A DNA stretch of 64,000 nucleotides. Origin: Mesorhizobium sp. L-8-3. Its GTDB lineage: Bacteria; Pseudomonadota; Alphaproteobacteria; Rhizobiales; Rhizobiaceae. The stretch spans positions 7,503,501 to 7,567,500 of the forward strand of contig NZ_AP023262.1 in NCBI RefSeq assembly GCF_016756615.1, written 5' to 3'. Position 1 is the stretch's first letter. Each line of letters starts with the position of its first letter. The translations under genes and the position numbers were made by a program. Positions 52,912-61,506 of the stretch are shown one piece after another. A model generated the notes under the pieces. It had not been told where the DNA came from. It worked only from the letters and a program-made list of their open reading frames with translations, and searched no databases.

Positions 52912-53823
52912 ATGAAAAGCGAAGGCGCCACGGCGGATGCGGGCGGCACGCCGGTCGTCAGGATCAAGGTCGGCGGCGTGGAGCGGGAGTTCGACATCGA
53001 CGACCCCAAGTTGCCGGACTGGGTCAGGAACAACGCGCTGACCTCGGGCGGCTACCCCTATGACGACAGGCTGGACGAGGAAGAATACGAAGCCACGCTG
53101 GAACGCCTCCAGATCGAACTGGTGAAGCTGCAGGCGTGGATGCAGAAATCAGGAGCGCGGGTGCTGGCGCTGTTCGAAGGCCGCGATGCCGCCGGCAAGG
53201 GCGGCGCCATCAACGCCACGCGCGAGAACATGAACCCGCGAAACGCGCGCAACGTCGCCCTGACCAAGCCAAGCGATACCGAGCGCGGGCAATGGTACTA
53301 CCAGCGTTACGTCGCCCAGTTTCCCACGGCCGGCGAGTTCGTGACCTTCGACCGGTCCTGGTACAACCGGGCCGGCGTCGAGCCGGTGATGGGCTTCTGC
53401 ACGCCCGAACAGCACGAGCGCTTTCTCGAGGAAACGCCGCATTTCGAAAGGCAGATCTGCCGGGACGGCATCCATTTCTTCAAGTTCTGGCTGAGCATCG
53501 GCCAGGAGATGCAGCTGAAGCGCTTCCACGACCGGCGCCACAGCCCGCTGCGGAACTGGAAGTTCTCGCCGATGGACGTCGCCGGCATGACCAAGTGGGA
53601 CGACTACACCAGGGTGCACGAGCTGATGTTCAAGCGCACCCACAGCGCCCATGCGCCCTGGGTGATCGTGCGGTCGAACGACAAGCGCCGTGCCCGCCTC
53701 GCCGTCATCCGGCGCATTCTGCAATCGATGCCCTATGACGGCCGCGACATGGCCGGGATCGGCAAGGCCGACCCGAAGATCATCGGCGAAGGCCCCGACT
53801 TCCTGAGAAACGCGGCGGCCTGA
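52912..53823 (+). CDS. ppk2: Polyphosphate kinase 2
   Basis: 303 residues, one-domain PPK2. Walker A is LALFEGRDAAGKGGAINA, Walker B FDRSWYNRAGVEPVMGFC, and the lid segment DDYTRVHELMFKRTHSAHAP. It transfers phosphate between polyphosphate and nucleoside di- or monophosphates, usually forming GTP or ATP. Its position divergent from phoR, 138 bp away, fits phosphate-linked control. Confidence 0.95.
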   Translation: MKSEGATADAGGTPVVRIKVGGVEREFDIDDPKLPDWVRNNALTSGGYPYDDRLDEEEYEATLERLQIELVKLQAWMQKSGARVLALFEGRDAAGKGGAINATRENMNPRNARNVALTKPSDTERGQWYYQRYVAQFPTAGEFVTFDRSWYNRAGVEPVMGFCTPEQHERFLEETPHFERQICRDGIHFFKFWLSIGQEMQLKRFHDRRHSPLRNWKFSPMDVAGMTKWDDYTRVHELMFKRTHSAHAPWVIVRSNDKRRARLAVIRRILQSMPYDGRDMAGIGKADPKIIGEGPDFLRNAAA

Positions 53824-53832
53824 GCGTCCGAT

Positions 53833-54687
53833 ATGACATCGATCCGCAATACCGCGAAGGCGCTCGCGCTCCTGCTGTCGCTCACGGCCCCAGCCGCGGT
53901 TGCGGCGCACGCGGCCGAGCCGGCGATCCCGCTCTTCTGGGACATCAAGGAGAGGCTGCCCAAGCCCGACCTCACCAAGCTGCCGCGGCTGCGCTTCCTC
54001 ACCACGATCGATTTTCCGCCCTTCAACCATCTGGACGGCAGCGGGCGGCTGAGCGGTTTCCATGTCGACCTCGCCCGCGCCATCTGCGCCGAGCTGGAGA
54101 TCATGCCGAAGTGCCAGATCCAGGCCCTGCCCTGGGGCGAGCTCGACAAGGCGATGCAGGAGAAACAGGGCGAGGCGATCATCGCCGGCCTCGCCGTCAC
54201 GGCCGAGAACCGGGCACGCTACGACTTTTCGCGCCCCTATCTGAAGTTCCCCGCCCGCTTCGTCACGCCACGGGCGAAATCACTCACGGAGCCGCTGTTC
54301 GACAAGCTGCCGGGCCAGCGGATCGGAGTGATGGCGGGCTCAGCCCATGAACGCATGCTGCGCAGCTATTTCCCCGACACGAAGGCCGTGACCTATTCCA
54401 GGCAGGACTGGATGCTGCAGGATCTGAAGGACGGCAAGCTCGCCGGCGTCTTCGGCGACGGCATGCGCCTCGCCTTCTGGCTGGCCGGCACCGATTCCGC
54501 CGGCTGCTGCCGCTTTTCCGGCGGCCCCTATCTTTCGACCGAATATCTCGGCAACGGCCTCGCCGTCGCCACCGAGCACGGCAATGCCGAACTCGCAGCG
54601 GCGCTCGACTACGCCCTGCAGCAGATCGCCACCAAGGGCACCTTCGCCGAACTCTACCTGCGCTACTTCCCGGTCAGCTTCTATTAG
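53833..54687 (+). CDS. Exported solute-binding protein (type 3 family, amino-acid ABC type)
   Basis: 284 residues with a signal peptide ending AAHAAEP. The fold is that of extracellular solute-binding protein family 3: TIDFPPFNHLDGSGRLSGFH, GEAIIAGLAVTAENRARYDF, GQRIGVMAGSAHERMLRSYF and AALDYALQQIATKGTFAELY. No permease or ATPase gene is adjacent, so it is an orphan binding protein or a periplasmic sensor. It starts 9 bp after ppk2 and may share its transcript. Confidence 0.85.
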   Translation: MTSIRNTAKALALLLSLTAPAAVAAHAAEPAIPLFWDIKERLPKPDLTKLPRLRFLTTIDFPPFNHLDGSGRLSGFHVDLARAICAELEIMPKCQIQALPWGELDKAMQEKQGEAIIAGLAVTAENRARYDFSRPYLKFPARFVTPRAKSLTEPLFDKLPGQRIGVMAGSAHERMLRSYFPDTKAVTYSRQDWMLQDLKDGKLAGVFGDGMRLAFWLAGTDSAGCCRFSGGPYLSTEYLGNGLAVATEHGNAELAAALDYALQQIATKGTFAELYLRYFPVSFY

Positions 54688-54787
54688 GTGCGGCCAGTTG
54701 CATCCGCTCCGGCCCACGGGTCGCGAGACGTTGCCGCCAGACTGACCGGCCCGGCAACGTCGCGCTGCCCGGCTGTTCCGGTGCCGA

Positions 54788-55456
54788 TCATGCGGGATCC
54801 GCGGCGACGAAACGCAGGACCATTTCCACGGCGTTGTCGCGCAGTCTCGCCAAGGCCTTCGGCTCGCCGAAATCGCGCCCGAAGATCCTGGAGAAGGTCG
54901 CGCGGTTGGAGACGTTGAAGAAACAGAGCGCACTCACCTGCCAGTGCAGCTCGACCGGGTCGAGGCCGGCGCGGAAAACGCCTTCCTCCACGCCCCGGCG
55001 GTAGATCGAGGCGATGTGGTCGATGGCGGTCACGTTGAGGCCGCGTATGACGTCGGAACGATCGATATATTGGCCGTGATGGATGTTCTCGATCATCACC
55101 ATGCGGATGAAATCCTCATGCGCGTGATGGTGGTCGAAAGTGAATTCGACCAGCCGCCTGAGCGCGTCGCGCGGCGGCAGACCCTCGGTATCAAGCTCGT
55201 CCTCGCCCTCGCGCACCGTGCGATAGGCATTCTCGAGCGCCTGCAAATAGAGCCCTTCCTTGTCTCCGAAATAGTAATAGATCATGCGCTTGGACGACTT
55301 CGTGCGCGCGGCGATCTCGTCGACGCGCGCCCCCGACAGGCCGTTCATCGCAAATTCGCGCAACGCCGTGTCCAGGATGTCGCGCCGCGTGACATCGGGG
55401 TTCTGCGGGCGTTTCGGCGGCTCTCGATCCTTCCGGACCGGCTTGGGCTGAGACAT
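54788..55456 (-). CDS. TetR-family transcriptional regulator
   Basis: 222 residues from ATG at 55456 (AGAGGATTGC upstream). The helix-turn-helix is ILDTALREFAMNGLSGARVD with SSKRMIYYYFGDKEGLYLQA. The ligand domain has the histidine-rich FTFDHHHAHEDF. It is divergent from a shikimate-dehydrogenase-like gene that heads a TRAP transporter operon, so it is the probable local repressor with an aromatic-precursor ligand. The start at 55531 would read through the operator and is rejected. Confidence 0.9.
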   Translation of the reverse strand: MSQPKPVRKDREPPKRPQNPDVTRRDILDTALREFAMNGLSGARVDEIAARTKSSKRMIYYYFGDKEGLYLQALENAYRTVREGEDELDTEGLPPRDALRRLVEFTFDHHHAHEDFIRMVMIENIHHGQYIDRSDVIRGLNVTAIDHIASIYRRGVEEGVFRAGLDPVELHWQVSALCFFNVSNRATFSRIFGRDFGEPKALARLRDNAVEMVLRFVAADPA

Positions 55457-55483
55457 GCAATCCTCTTTCGCCGCCAGGCGGCA

Positions 55484-55512
55484 TTGACAAACTAACCAGT
55501 TCGTACATAGTT
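55484..55512 (+). promoter_or_regulatory. Promoter and TetR-type operator of the aroE-TRAP-aroQ operon
   Basis: TTGACA at 55484-55489 is a good -35 element. TAGTTT at 55508-55513 lies 18 bp on and could be a weak -10. The same stretch, AACTAACCAGTTCGTACATAGTT (55490-55512), has AACTA/TAGTT ends in inverted symmetry, as TetR operators often do. Overlap of operator and promoter suggests repression. Confidence 0.5.
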
Positions 55513-55591
55513 TCGCAACGGTCATTTTCATTTACCGGGTCGGGCCGAACGAAAACAAGCCGTCGCATCGACGGCGCTCCAGGGAGGAGGC

Positions 55592-56497
55592 ATGTCGGAC
55601 AGGGTCACGATCGGGCGATCGCTCGAAGCGCTGGTGCATCGCCATGCGATCGCAGGCACCGGCCGACCCGACGTGCTGATCGGGCTCGTCGGTCGCGGCA
55701 TCCAGCTCTCGCGTTCGCCTGTCATGCACGAAAGCGAGGCGGCGCGGCTCGGGCTCAGCTGCGCCTATGTCCTGATCGATTTCGATGCGCTGCGGCTCGA
55801 CGACGGCGATCTGGCCGGGGTTCTCGATGCCGCGTCGCGGCTCGGTTTCCGCGGCGTGAACGTCACCTATCCCTTCAAGCAGGCGGTGCTGCCGCTGCTC
55901 GACGACGTCGCGCCGGAAGCCGGCGCCATCGGCGCGGTCAACACCGTGGTGTTCGGCCAGATGCGGGTGGGCCACAACACCGATTGCTGGGGCTTTGCGG
56001 AGAGTTTTCGCCGCCAGATGGCCGATGTCCCCCTGGGACGGGTAGCGGTGTTCGGCGCGGGCGGCGCGGGTTCGGCCGTCGCGACCGCGCTGGTCGAACT
56101 CGGCGCGCGGGAGATCGCCATCGTCGACAGCGACGATATCAGGGCGGACGAACTCGTGCGACGCCTGGGCGGCGGCAGGGCGGCATTCGCCGTCGCGCAG
56201 GATGCGCGCACCGCAGTGCTTTCGGCCGACGGCCTCGTCAACACCACGCCGGTCGGCATGGCCAGACATCCGGGCACGCCGTTCCCCCCGGAATTTCTGC
56301 ACGCCGGGCAATGGGTCGCGGACGTGATCTATTTCCCGCAGGAGACCGAATTGCTGCGCAGGGCACGCGCGATCGGCTGCCGAACACTGCCCGGGACCGG
56401 AATGGCGGTCGGGCAGGCAGCGCGAGCGTTCGAGCTCTTCACCGGCCGCGCGGCCGACATGGGCGCCATGGCCGATCATTTCGGGGCGGCGGCATGA
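55592..56497 (+). CDS. Shikimate/quinate dehydrogenase-like protein
   Basis: 301 residues. The substrate-binding domain has LSRSPVMHESEAARLG and FRGVNVTYPFKQAVLP with the catalytic lysine; GHNTDCWGFAESF holds the catalytic aspartate. The NAD(P) domain has VAVFGAGGAGSAVATALVEL and NTTPVGMARHPGTP. The basic patch expected after the second strand for NADP binding is replaced by VDSDD, so NAD is more likely, as in catabolic quinate/shikimate dehydrogenases. GGGAGGAGG precedes the ATG. It heads an operon with a TRAP transporter and type II dehydroquinase. Confidence 0.88.
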   Translation: MSDRVTIGRSLEALVHRHAIAGTGRPDVLIGLVGRGIQLSRSPVMHESEAARLGLSCAYVLIDFDALRLDDGDLAGVLDAASRLGFRGVNVTYPFKQAVLPLLDDVAPEAGAIGAVNTVVFGQMRVGHNTDCWGFAESFRRQMADVPLGRVAVFGAGGAGSAVATALVELGAREIAIVDSDDIRADELVRRLGGGRAAFAVAQDARTAVLSADGLVNTTPVGMARHPGTPFPPEFLHAGQWVADVIYFPQETELLRRARAIGCRTLPGTGMAVGQAARAFELFTGRAADMGAMADHFGAAA

Positions 56498-56643
56498 AGG
56501 CGGCGGCGGGCATCGCATCGACGCGATCGACCCGGAGAAGCTCCGCTCCGGTGCATGCGGGCCGGCAAGGCCTGACGGCTCGACTGGCCGAACGCATCAG
56601 AGCTCTTTCGACTGCCTAAACACCATCAACGGGAGGAAACGAC

Positions 56644-57630
56644 ATGACACTCGATCTGAACCGCCGCCGGTTTCTGGCGGCCACCGCAGCTGTCGCCATG
56701 GCGACAGCGATGCCTGCGCTTGCCCAGGACAAAACGAAGCTGCGCTTCTCGGCGGTCTTCTCCGAACAGGATATCCGCGCCGAGATGATGAAGATGTTCG
56801 CCGATGCCATCGGGGACGACTTCGCCTTCGAAGGCTATTATGGCGGCAACCTGTTCAAGCAGGGCACCGAACTTGTCGCGCTGCAGCGCGGCAATCTCGA
56901 GATGGGCAACATCGCGCCGCAGGATATCTCGAAGCAGATACCGGCCTGGTCGATCGTGACGGCCGGCTATCTCTTCCGCGATGCGGCACATGTCAGGGCT
57001 TTCTTCAACAGCGAGGCCGGCACCGAATTGAAGAAGATGGCGGAGGACCAGCTTGGCGTCGTCGTTCTGGGGCCGACCTATTTCGGCGTGCGCCAGGTCG
57101 GCCTCAAGCCCGAAAAGGAGATCAAGACCCCTGCCGACATGGCCGGCGTCAAGCTGCGGATGCCAGGGGGCGACGCCTGGCAGTTCCTCGGCGAGGCGCT
57201 CGGGGCCAACCCGACGCCGATGGCCTATGCCGAAGTCTATACCGGCCTGCAGACCGGCGCGATCGACGGGCAGGACAATCCCTTGCCGAATGTCGAGAAC
57301 ATGAAGTTCTACGAGGTCATGTCGCAGATCGTGCTGACATCGCATCTCGTCGGCTTCGACCTGCTCACCGTGTCCAAAAAGGTCTGGGACGAAATGGGCG
57401 CCGAGAAGCAGGCGAAGTTCCAGGCCGCCGCCGACGCCGCGATCGACTTTTCGACGCAGAAGCATCTCGCCCGCGAGAAGGAACTGGTCGAGACCTTCAA
57501 GGGCAAGGGCCTCAAGATCTACGAGCCCGACGTCGCGGCGTTCCGCAAGCATGTACAGGAGAAATACCTGGCTTCCGACCTGGCCAAGGACTGGCCGGAA
57601 GGCATGGTAGACAAGATCAACGCGTTGTGA
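56644..57630 (+). CDS. dctP: TRAP transporter substrate-binding protein (DctP)
   Basis: 328 residues. A twin-arginine-like signal (LNRRRFLAATAAVAMATAMP, then ALAQ) exports it. The DctP fold shows FEGYYGGNLFKQGTELVALQ, ADMAGVKLRMPGGDAWQFLG, and YAEVYTGLQTGAIDGQDNPL, which contains the conserved carboxylate-binding region. The ligand is probably a carboxylate such as quinate, shikimate or dehydroshikimate, inferred from the flanking enzymes. A strong hairpin follows its stop. Confidence 0.93.
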   Translation: MTLDLNRRRFLAATAAVAMATAMPALAQDKTKLRFSAVFSEQDIRAEMMKMFADAIGDDFAFEGYYGGNLFKQGTELVALQRGNLEMGNIAPQDISKQIPAWSIVTAGYLFRDAAHVRAFFNSEAGTELKKMAEDQLGVVVLGPTYFGVRQVGLKPEKEIKTPADMAGVKLRMPGGDAWQFLGEALGANPTPMAYAEVYTGLQTGAIDGQDNPLPNVENMKFYEVMSQIVLTSHLVGFDLLTVSKKVWDEMGAEKQAKFQAAADAAIDFSTQKHLAREKELVETFKGKGLKIYEPDVAAFRKHVQEKYLASDLAKDWPEGMVDKINAL

Positions 57631-57636
57631 CGCCCT

Positions 57637-57672
57637 GGATCGGGACCAGGCTCTGACGCCTGGTCCCGATCC
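57637..57672 (+). other. 14-bp hairpin between dctP and dctQ
   Basis: GGATCGGGACCAGG (57637-57650) pairs perfectly with CCTGGTCCCGATCC (57659-57672) around an 8-base loop. No T-run follows. Such structures after binding-protein genes stabilise the upstream message and give high binding-protein to permease ratios. Confidence 0.75.
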
Positions 57673-57767
57673 GGATCCGGTCGGCAGGCTGCGAGGTGTC
57701 ATGCGCGCGACCAGCCGGATAAGCCATGGAGGCGGAACGCCGCTTCCCCAGGGAGGTCAAACTGGAA

Positions 57768-58280
57768 ATGAGACTTGCGAGCCTTGGCTCATGGCTCTAC
57801 GCGCGCGCCGAGAACGTCCTGGCCGCAATGCTGGTCGCGATGTTCGCCGCGTTCCTTCTGCAGATCGTCTTCCGCTATCTGCTGAACCTGCCTGTCGGCT
57901 GGACCAACGAGATCAGCGTCGTCCTGTGGATCTGGATCGTCCTGTTCGGCGCCGCCTTCGTCGTGCGCGAGGAGGAGGAGATACGGTTCGACCTCATATA
58001 CGCGGCGGCAGGCCCAACTGCCCGGCGCGCGATGTTCCTGGTTTCGGCCGCGGCGCTCGTCGCTCTCTACGGCATCTCGTTTCCGGCGGTGGTCGATTAT
58101 GTGACCTTCATGAAAGTGGAGCGCACCGCCTATCTGGACATAAGATTCGACTGGCTGTTCTCGATCTACCTGGTCTTCGTCATGGCCGTCATCGTCCGCT
58201 ATCTGTGGCTGGCATGGCAGTCGCTCTTCGGCAGCGCGCCGGATGAATTCGATCCGGCGAAGGCGGGTTCGGGCGTATGA
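57768..58280 (+). CDS. dctQ: TRAP transporter small membrane subunit (DctQ)
   Basis: 170 residues from the ATG at 57768 (GGGAGG upstream); ATG at 57726 is an alternative. Four membrane helices and the DctQ signature VGWTNEISVVLWIWIVLFGA are visible, then REEEEIRFDLIY. It overlaps dctM by 4 bp (ATGA), so the membrane subunits are coupled. Confidence 0.9.
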   Translation: MRLASLGSWLYARAENVLAAMLVAMFAAFLLQIVFRYLLNLPVGWTNEISVVLWIWIVLFGAAFVVREEEEIRFDLIYAAAGPTARRAMFLVSAAALVALYGISFPAVVDYVTFMKVERTAYLDIRFDWLFSIYLVFVMAVIVRYLWLAWQSLFGSAPDEFDPAKAGSGV

Positions 58281-59578
58281 ACCTCGCCAGTCCGTTCTCC
58301 CTGTCGGTCGTCGCCATCACCGCGCTTGCCTTTCTCGGGCTGCCGATCGGGCATGCGATGATCGCGGGCTCGATCCTCTACCTGATGCTGGCCGGGCTGG
58401 ACATGGGAACGGCCGCCGAACAGATCCTCAACGGGATGTACACCAACTACATCATCCTGGCCGTGCCGCTCTTCATCCTCGCCGCGGAGCTGATGAATAT
58501 CGGGTCCATGACCGATCGCCTGATGGCTTTCTGCAACGCGATCGTCGGGCGCTTCAGGGGCGGACTGGCGCATGTGAACATACTCCAGAGCGTCATCTTT
58601 GCCGGCATGTCGGGCTCGGCGATCGCCGACGCGGCCGGCACCGGCAAGATGATGCAGCAGATGATGACGAAGGACGGCAAATATCCGGCGAGCTACGCCG
58701 CGGCCCTGACCGCGGCCACCGCCGTGATCGGGCCGATCATCCCGCCCTCCATCCCGATGGTCCTCTATGCCCTCGTTTCGGATGCATCGATCGGCTATCT
58801 TTTTCTCGGCGGCGTCGTGCCGGGCCTGCTGATGGCGCTTGCGCAGATGCTGATCGTCGTCGTGGACGCCAGGCGCAGGAACTTTCCCGTCGAGAAGCCG
58901 ACGCCGCTCGGCGAACTCCCCCGGATCACCTGGCGCGCATTTCCCTCGCTGATGATGCCGGTGGTGCTGCTCGGCGGCATCTATTCCGGAGCGACCACGC
59001 CCACCGAGGCGGCTGCCGTGGCGGCCTGCTACGCACTGGTGATCTCGGTCGTGCTCTACCGCAGCGTCTCCTTCGCCGACTTCTATCGCTCGGTCCTTTC
59101 GAGCGCGCGGACCTCCGCGTCGATCGGCATGCTGATCGCCGGTGCGCTGGTGTTCAACTTTGTCGTCACGATCGAGAACATTCCCCAGACCCTGTCGCTG
59201 ATCCTGCAAGCCTGGGACCTGTCCCCCCTTGCCTTCCTGGTCCTGGTGAATGTGATCCTGCTGGTTCTCGGCTGCATCCTGGAGGGCACGACGATCCTGC
59301 TTGTGATCGTGCCGGTGCTCATCCCCACGGCGCAGGCGCTCGGCATCGACATGGTGCATTTCGGCGTGATGGTGGTCGTCAACATCATGCTCGGCCTGAT
59401 AACGCCGCCATACGGGCTCCTGCTGTTCGTCATGACACGCATCGCCGAGGTGCCGCTGCGCGACCTGGTGCGCGACGTGCTGCCCTTCCTCTTCGCGATG
59501 GGCGGCGCGCTCGCCTTCATAACCTTCATGCCCGATGCCGTGCTGTGGCTGCCGCGCCTGCTCGGCTATCAGGGGTGA
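58277..59578 (+). CDS. dctM: TRAP transporter large permease subunit (DctM)
   Basis: 433 residues with about twelve membrane segments. Characteristic parts are YTNYIILAVPLFILAAELMN, GMSGSAIADAAGTGKMMQQM, and ITPPYGLLLFVMTRIAEVPL. With DctP and DctQ it forms a Na+- or H+-driven importer of a carboxylate in the inner membrane. Confidence 0.94.
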   Translation: MNLASPFSLSVVAITALAFLGLPIGHAMIAGSILYLMLAGLDMGTAAEQILNGMYTNYIILAVPLFILAAELMNIGSMTDRLMAFCNAIVGRFRGGLAHVNILQSVIFAGMSGSAIADAAGTGKMMQQMMTKDGKYPASYAAALTAATAVIGPIIPPSIPMVLYALVSDASIGYLFLGGVVPGLLMALAQMLIVVVDARRRNFPVEKPTPLGELPRITWRAFPSLMMPVVLLGGIYSGATTPTEAAAVAACYALVISVVLYRSVSFADFYRSVLSSARTSASIGMLIAGALVFNFVVTIENIPQTLSLILQAWDLSPLAFLVLVNVILLVLGCILEGTTILLVIVPVLIPTAQALGIDMVHFGVMVVVNIMLGLITPPYGLLLFVMTRIAEVPLRDLVRDVLPFLFAMGGALAFITFMPDAVLWLPRLLGYQG

Positions 59579-59594
59579 TCCAGGGAGAAATGCC

Positions 59595-60041
59595 ATGGCC
59601 GGGAAGCCGATCTTCATTCTCAACGGACCGAACCTCAATCGCCTGGGCAAGCGGGAGCCCGAGATCTACGGCAGCACCACCCTTGCCGAGATCGAGGCGA
59701 TCTGCCGGCAGGCCGCCGGCGAGTTCCCCGTGCGTTTCCACCAGTCGAACGCGGAACACCAGCTCGTCGACTGGGTGCACGAGGCGATCGACGACGGGGC
59801 GGGCATCCTCATCAATCCGGCCGGCCTCAGCTTCCGCTCGATCCCGCTGCTCGATTCCCTCAAGATGTTCCCCGGCCCGATCGTCGAGTATCACATCTCG
59901 AACATCCACCGGCGCGAGGAGATCTACCACCATTCGCTGGTTTCGAAGGTGGCGACCGCCGTGCTGGCCGGGCTCGGCCCCCGCGGCTACGCCCACGCCG
60001 TCCGCGCGCTGATCGACATGGTCGCGGACAGGAACGGCTGA
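59595..60041 (+). CDS. aroQ: Type II 3-dehydroquinate dehydratase, variant
   Basis: 148 residues. ILNGPNLNRLGKREPEIYG carries the catalytic arginine/tyrosine region, FHQSNAEHQLVDWVHEA follows, and EYHISNIHRREEIYHHS gives the catalytic histidine. It interconverts 3-dehydroquinate and 3-dehydroshikimate. The usual G-x-T-H-T-S substrate loop reads AGLSFRSIPLLDSL here, a marked deviation. Together with its place behind a TRAP importer, this suggests a catabolic or altered-specificity homologue rather than the housekeeping aromatic enzyme. GGGAG precedes the ATG. Confidence 0.88.
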   Translation: MAGKPIFILNGPNLNRLGKREPEIYGSTTLAEIEAICRQAAGEFPVRFHQSNAEHQLVDWVHEAIDDGAGILINPAGLSFRSIPLLDSLKMFPGPIVEYHISNIHRREEIYHHSLVSKVATAVLAGLGPRGYAHAVRALIDMVADRNG

Positions 60042-60467
60042 AGGGAGCTTCCCGACGGCCGAACGCAGCTTGTCGGACCATCGCTCCAAGGGCGCTTTCG
60101 CGGAGTTTGATCCGTATTGCTCCCGGTCCGGGCTGCCGGTCGCAGCCAGGCGTGCCGAGTCTGTCGCAGGAAGCCGTTCAAATCGACGCATTGCCCGAGG
60201 CACAGCTGCTTGTCGAAGACGCGCGCCGGCGTAAGTATCCACCCGTCTGGTCACATCTCGACCAGAACGGCAGGATGGTGGCTAAGCGAACAGGACGCAC
60301 GGAAGCCTTTCTGCGTCAGATTTCTTAGCTCCAAGACGGCCACCCCTGCTATGCTTCCCATTGAAGGCGGCTCGGTGGGCCCATGCATGCGGCAAAGCCG
60401 CATGATGCAAAGAACGGCATTGTCGTTCCGGCGGATCAAGCGGGTGGCAACTCGATGAAGGGCAGCC
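60042..60467. other. Intergenic region after aroQ
   Basis: 426 bp with no supported gene. ATGCGGC (60387-60393) and GCCGCAT (60397-60403) form a perfect short hairpin with loop AAA, without a T-run. A 73-codon TTG-initiated frame at 60107-60328 lacks a ribosome site and is not called. Confidence 0.4.
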
Positions 60468-61277
60468 ATGGGCCTCCCGAGCTACGTGACGAACCAGGCA
60501 ACTTTCCCGGAGATGTATGAGCGCTGGCTCGTAGGTCCTCTCTTCCGACCGTGGGCAGAGACGACCCTGGAAATGGTGGAGTTGTCTCCGGGCGACCGTC
60601 TCCTCGACAACGCTTGCGGAACGGGAATCGTCGCACGCGTAGCAAGGGAGCGGCTCGGTGCCGCCGGATATGTCGTCGGCGTCGACATCAGTCCGGACAT
60701 GCTTGCCGTCGCGCGCGTCGTGGCCCCCCGCATCGACTGGCGCGAAGGTGACGCGAGCGCCCTGCCTCTCCAAGACGGAGAGGAGTTCGAGGTTGTCGTC
60801 TGCCAGCAAGGGCTGCAGTTTTTCCCTGACAGATCCGCGGCGGCGCGCGAGATGCGGAGGGCCCTGGCAAAGGGCGGCAGGCTGGCGGTGGCCACATGGC
60901 GCCCCGACGACGAAATACCGTTCTTTCGGGAGTTGCGCTATGTCGCGGAGCGCCATCTGGGCGCCATCGCGGATCGCCGGCACAGCTTTGGAGACGCTGC
61001 GCCGCTCGAGGCGCTGCTCCGCGACGCCGGCTTCCACGACGTCCGCTCAAGGACGATATCGCGCACCATACGCTTCGATGACGGCGCGCCCCTCCTCCGA
61101 TTGAACACGATGGCGCTGGTCGGCATGAGCCCTGCCGGCAACGAAATGAGCGATCGGGAACGCAAGCGCGTGGTGGAGAAGATCGTGGGCGAGAGTAAAC
61201 CCGTGCTGCGCTCTTATGCTGATGGATCGGGGCTCGCTTTCGAGCTCCGATCCAATGTGGCAACGGCCAGAGGATGA
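60468..61277 (+). CDS. SAM-dependent methyltransferase, class I
   Basis: 269 residues. Motif I is LLDNACGTGIVARVARERLG, motif II VVGVDISPDMLAVARVV, and WREGDASALPLQDGEEFEVV with CQQGLQFFPD supplies the adenine and post-motif regions, as in UbiE/ubiquinone-type methyltransferases. The acceptor is unknown. AAGGG precedes the ATG. It stands alone between the TRAP operon and a convergent desaturase-like gene. Confidence 0.88.
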   Translation: MGLPSYVTNQATFPEMYERWLVGPLFRPWAETTLEMVELSPGDRLLDNACGTGIVARVARERLGAAGYVVGVDISPDMLAVARVVAPRIDWREGDASALPLQDGEEFEVVVCQQGLQFFPDRSAAAREMRRALAKGGRLAVATWRPDDEIPFFRELRYVAERHLGAIADRRHSFGDAAPLEALLRDAGFHDVRSRTISRTIRFDDGAPLLRLNTMALVGMSPAGNEMSDRERKRVVEKIVGESKPVLRSYADGSGLAFELRSNVATARG

Positions 61278-61506
61278 GATCAGCCGCCTGGTAACGTTCT
61301 GCGCGGGCAAATCCGGCGTCGGCTGGGGACTCCAGACGAAACTGCCGTTCGCGGCGAGGTCGATGAAGGGGACCATAAAGGGTCGAAACAGGTCGCCAGA
61401 AGCGCCATCGGTCCAATGGCGCTTCTGGTGCAGGCTGCTCGTTCCTTTGGGAGACATGCTTTGGCCAACCGCAAGCGCATCCGAGGCTTGCGCCGCGAAC
61501 AACAGC

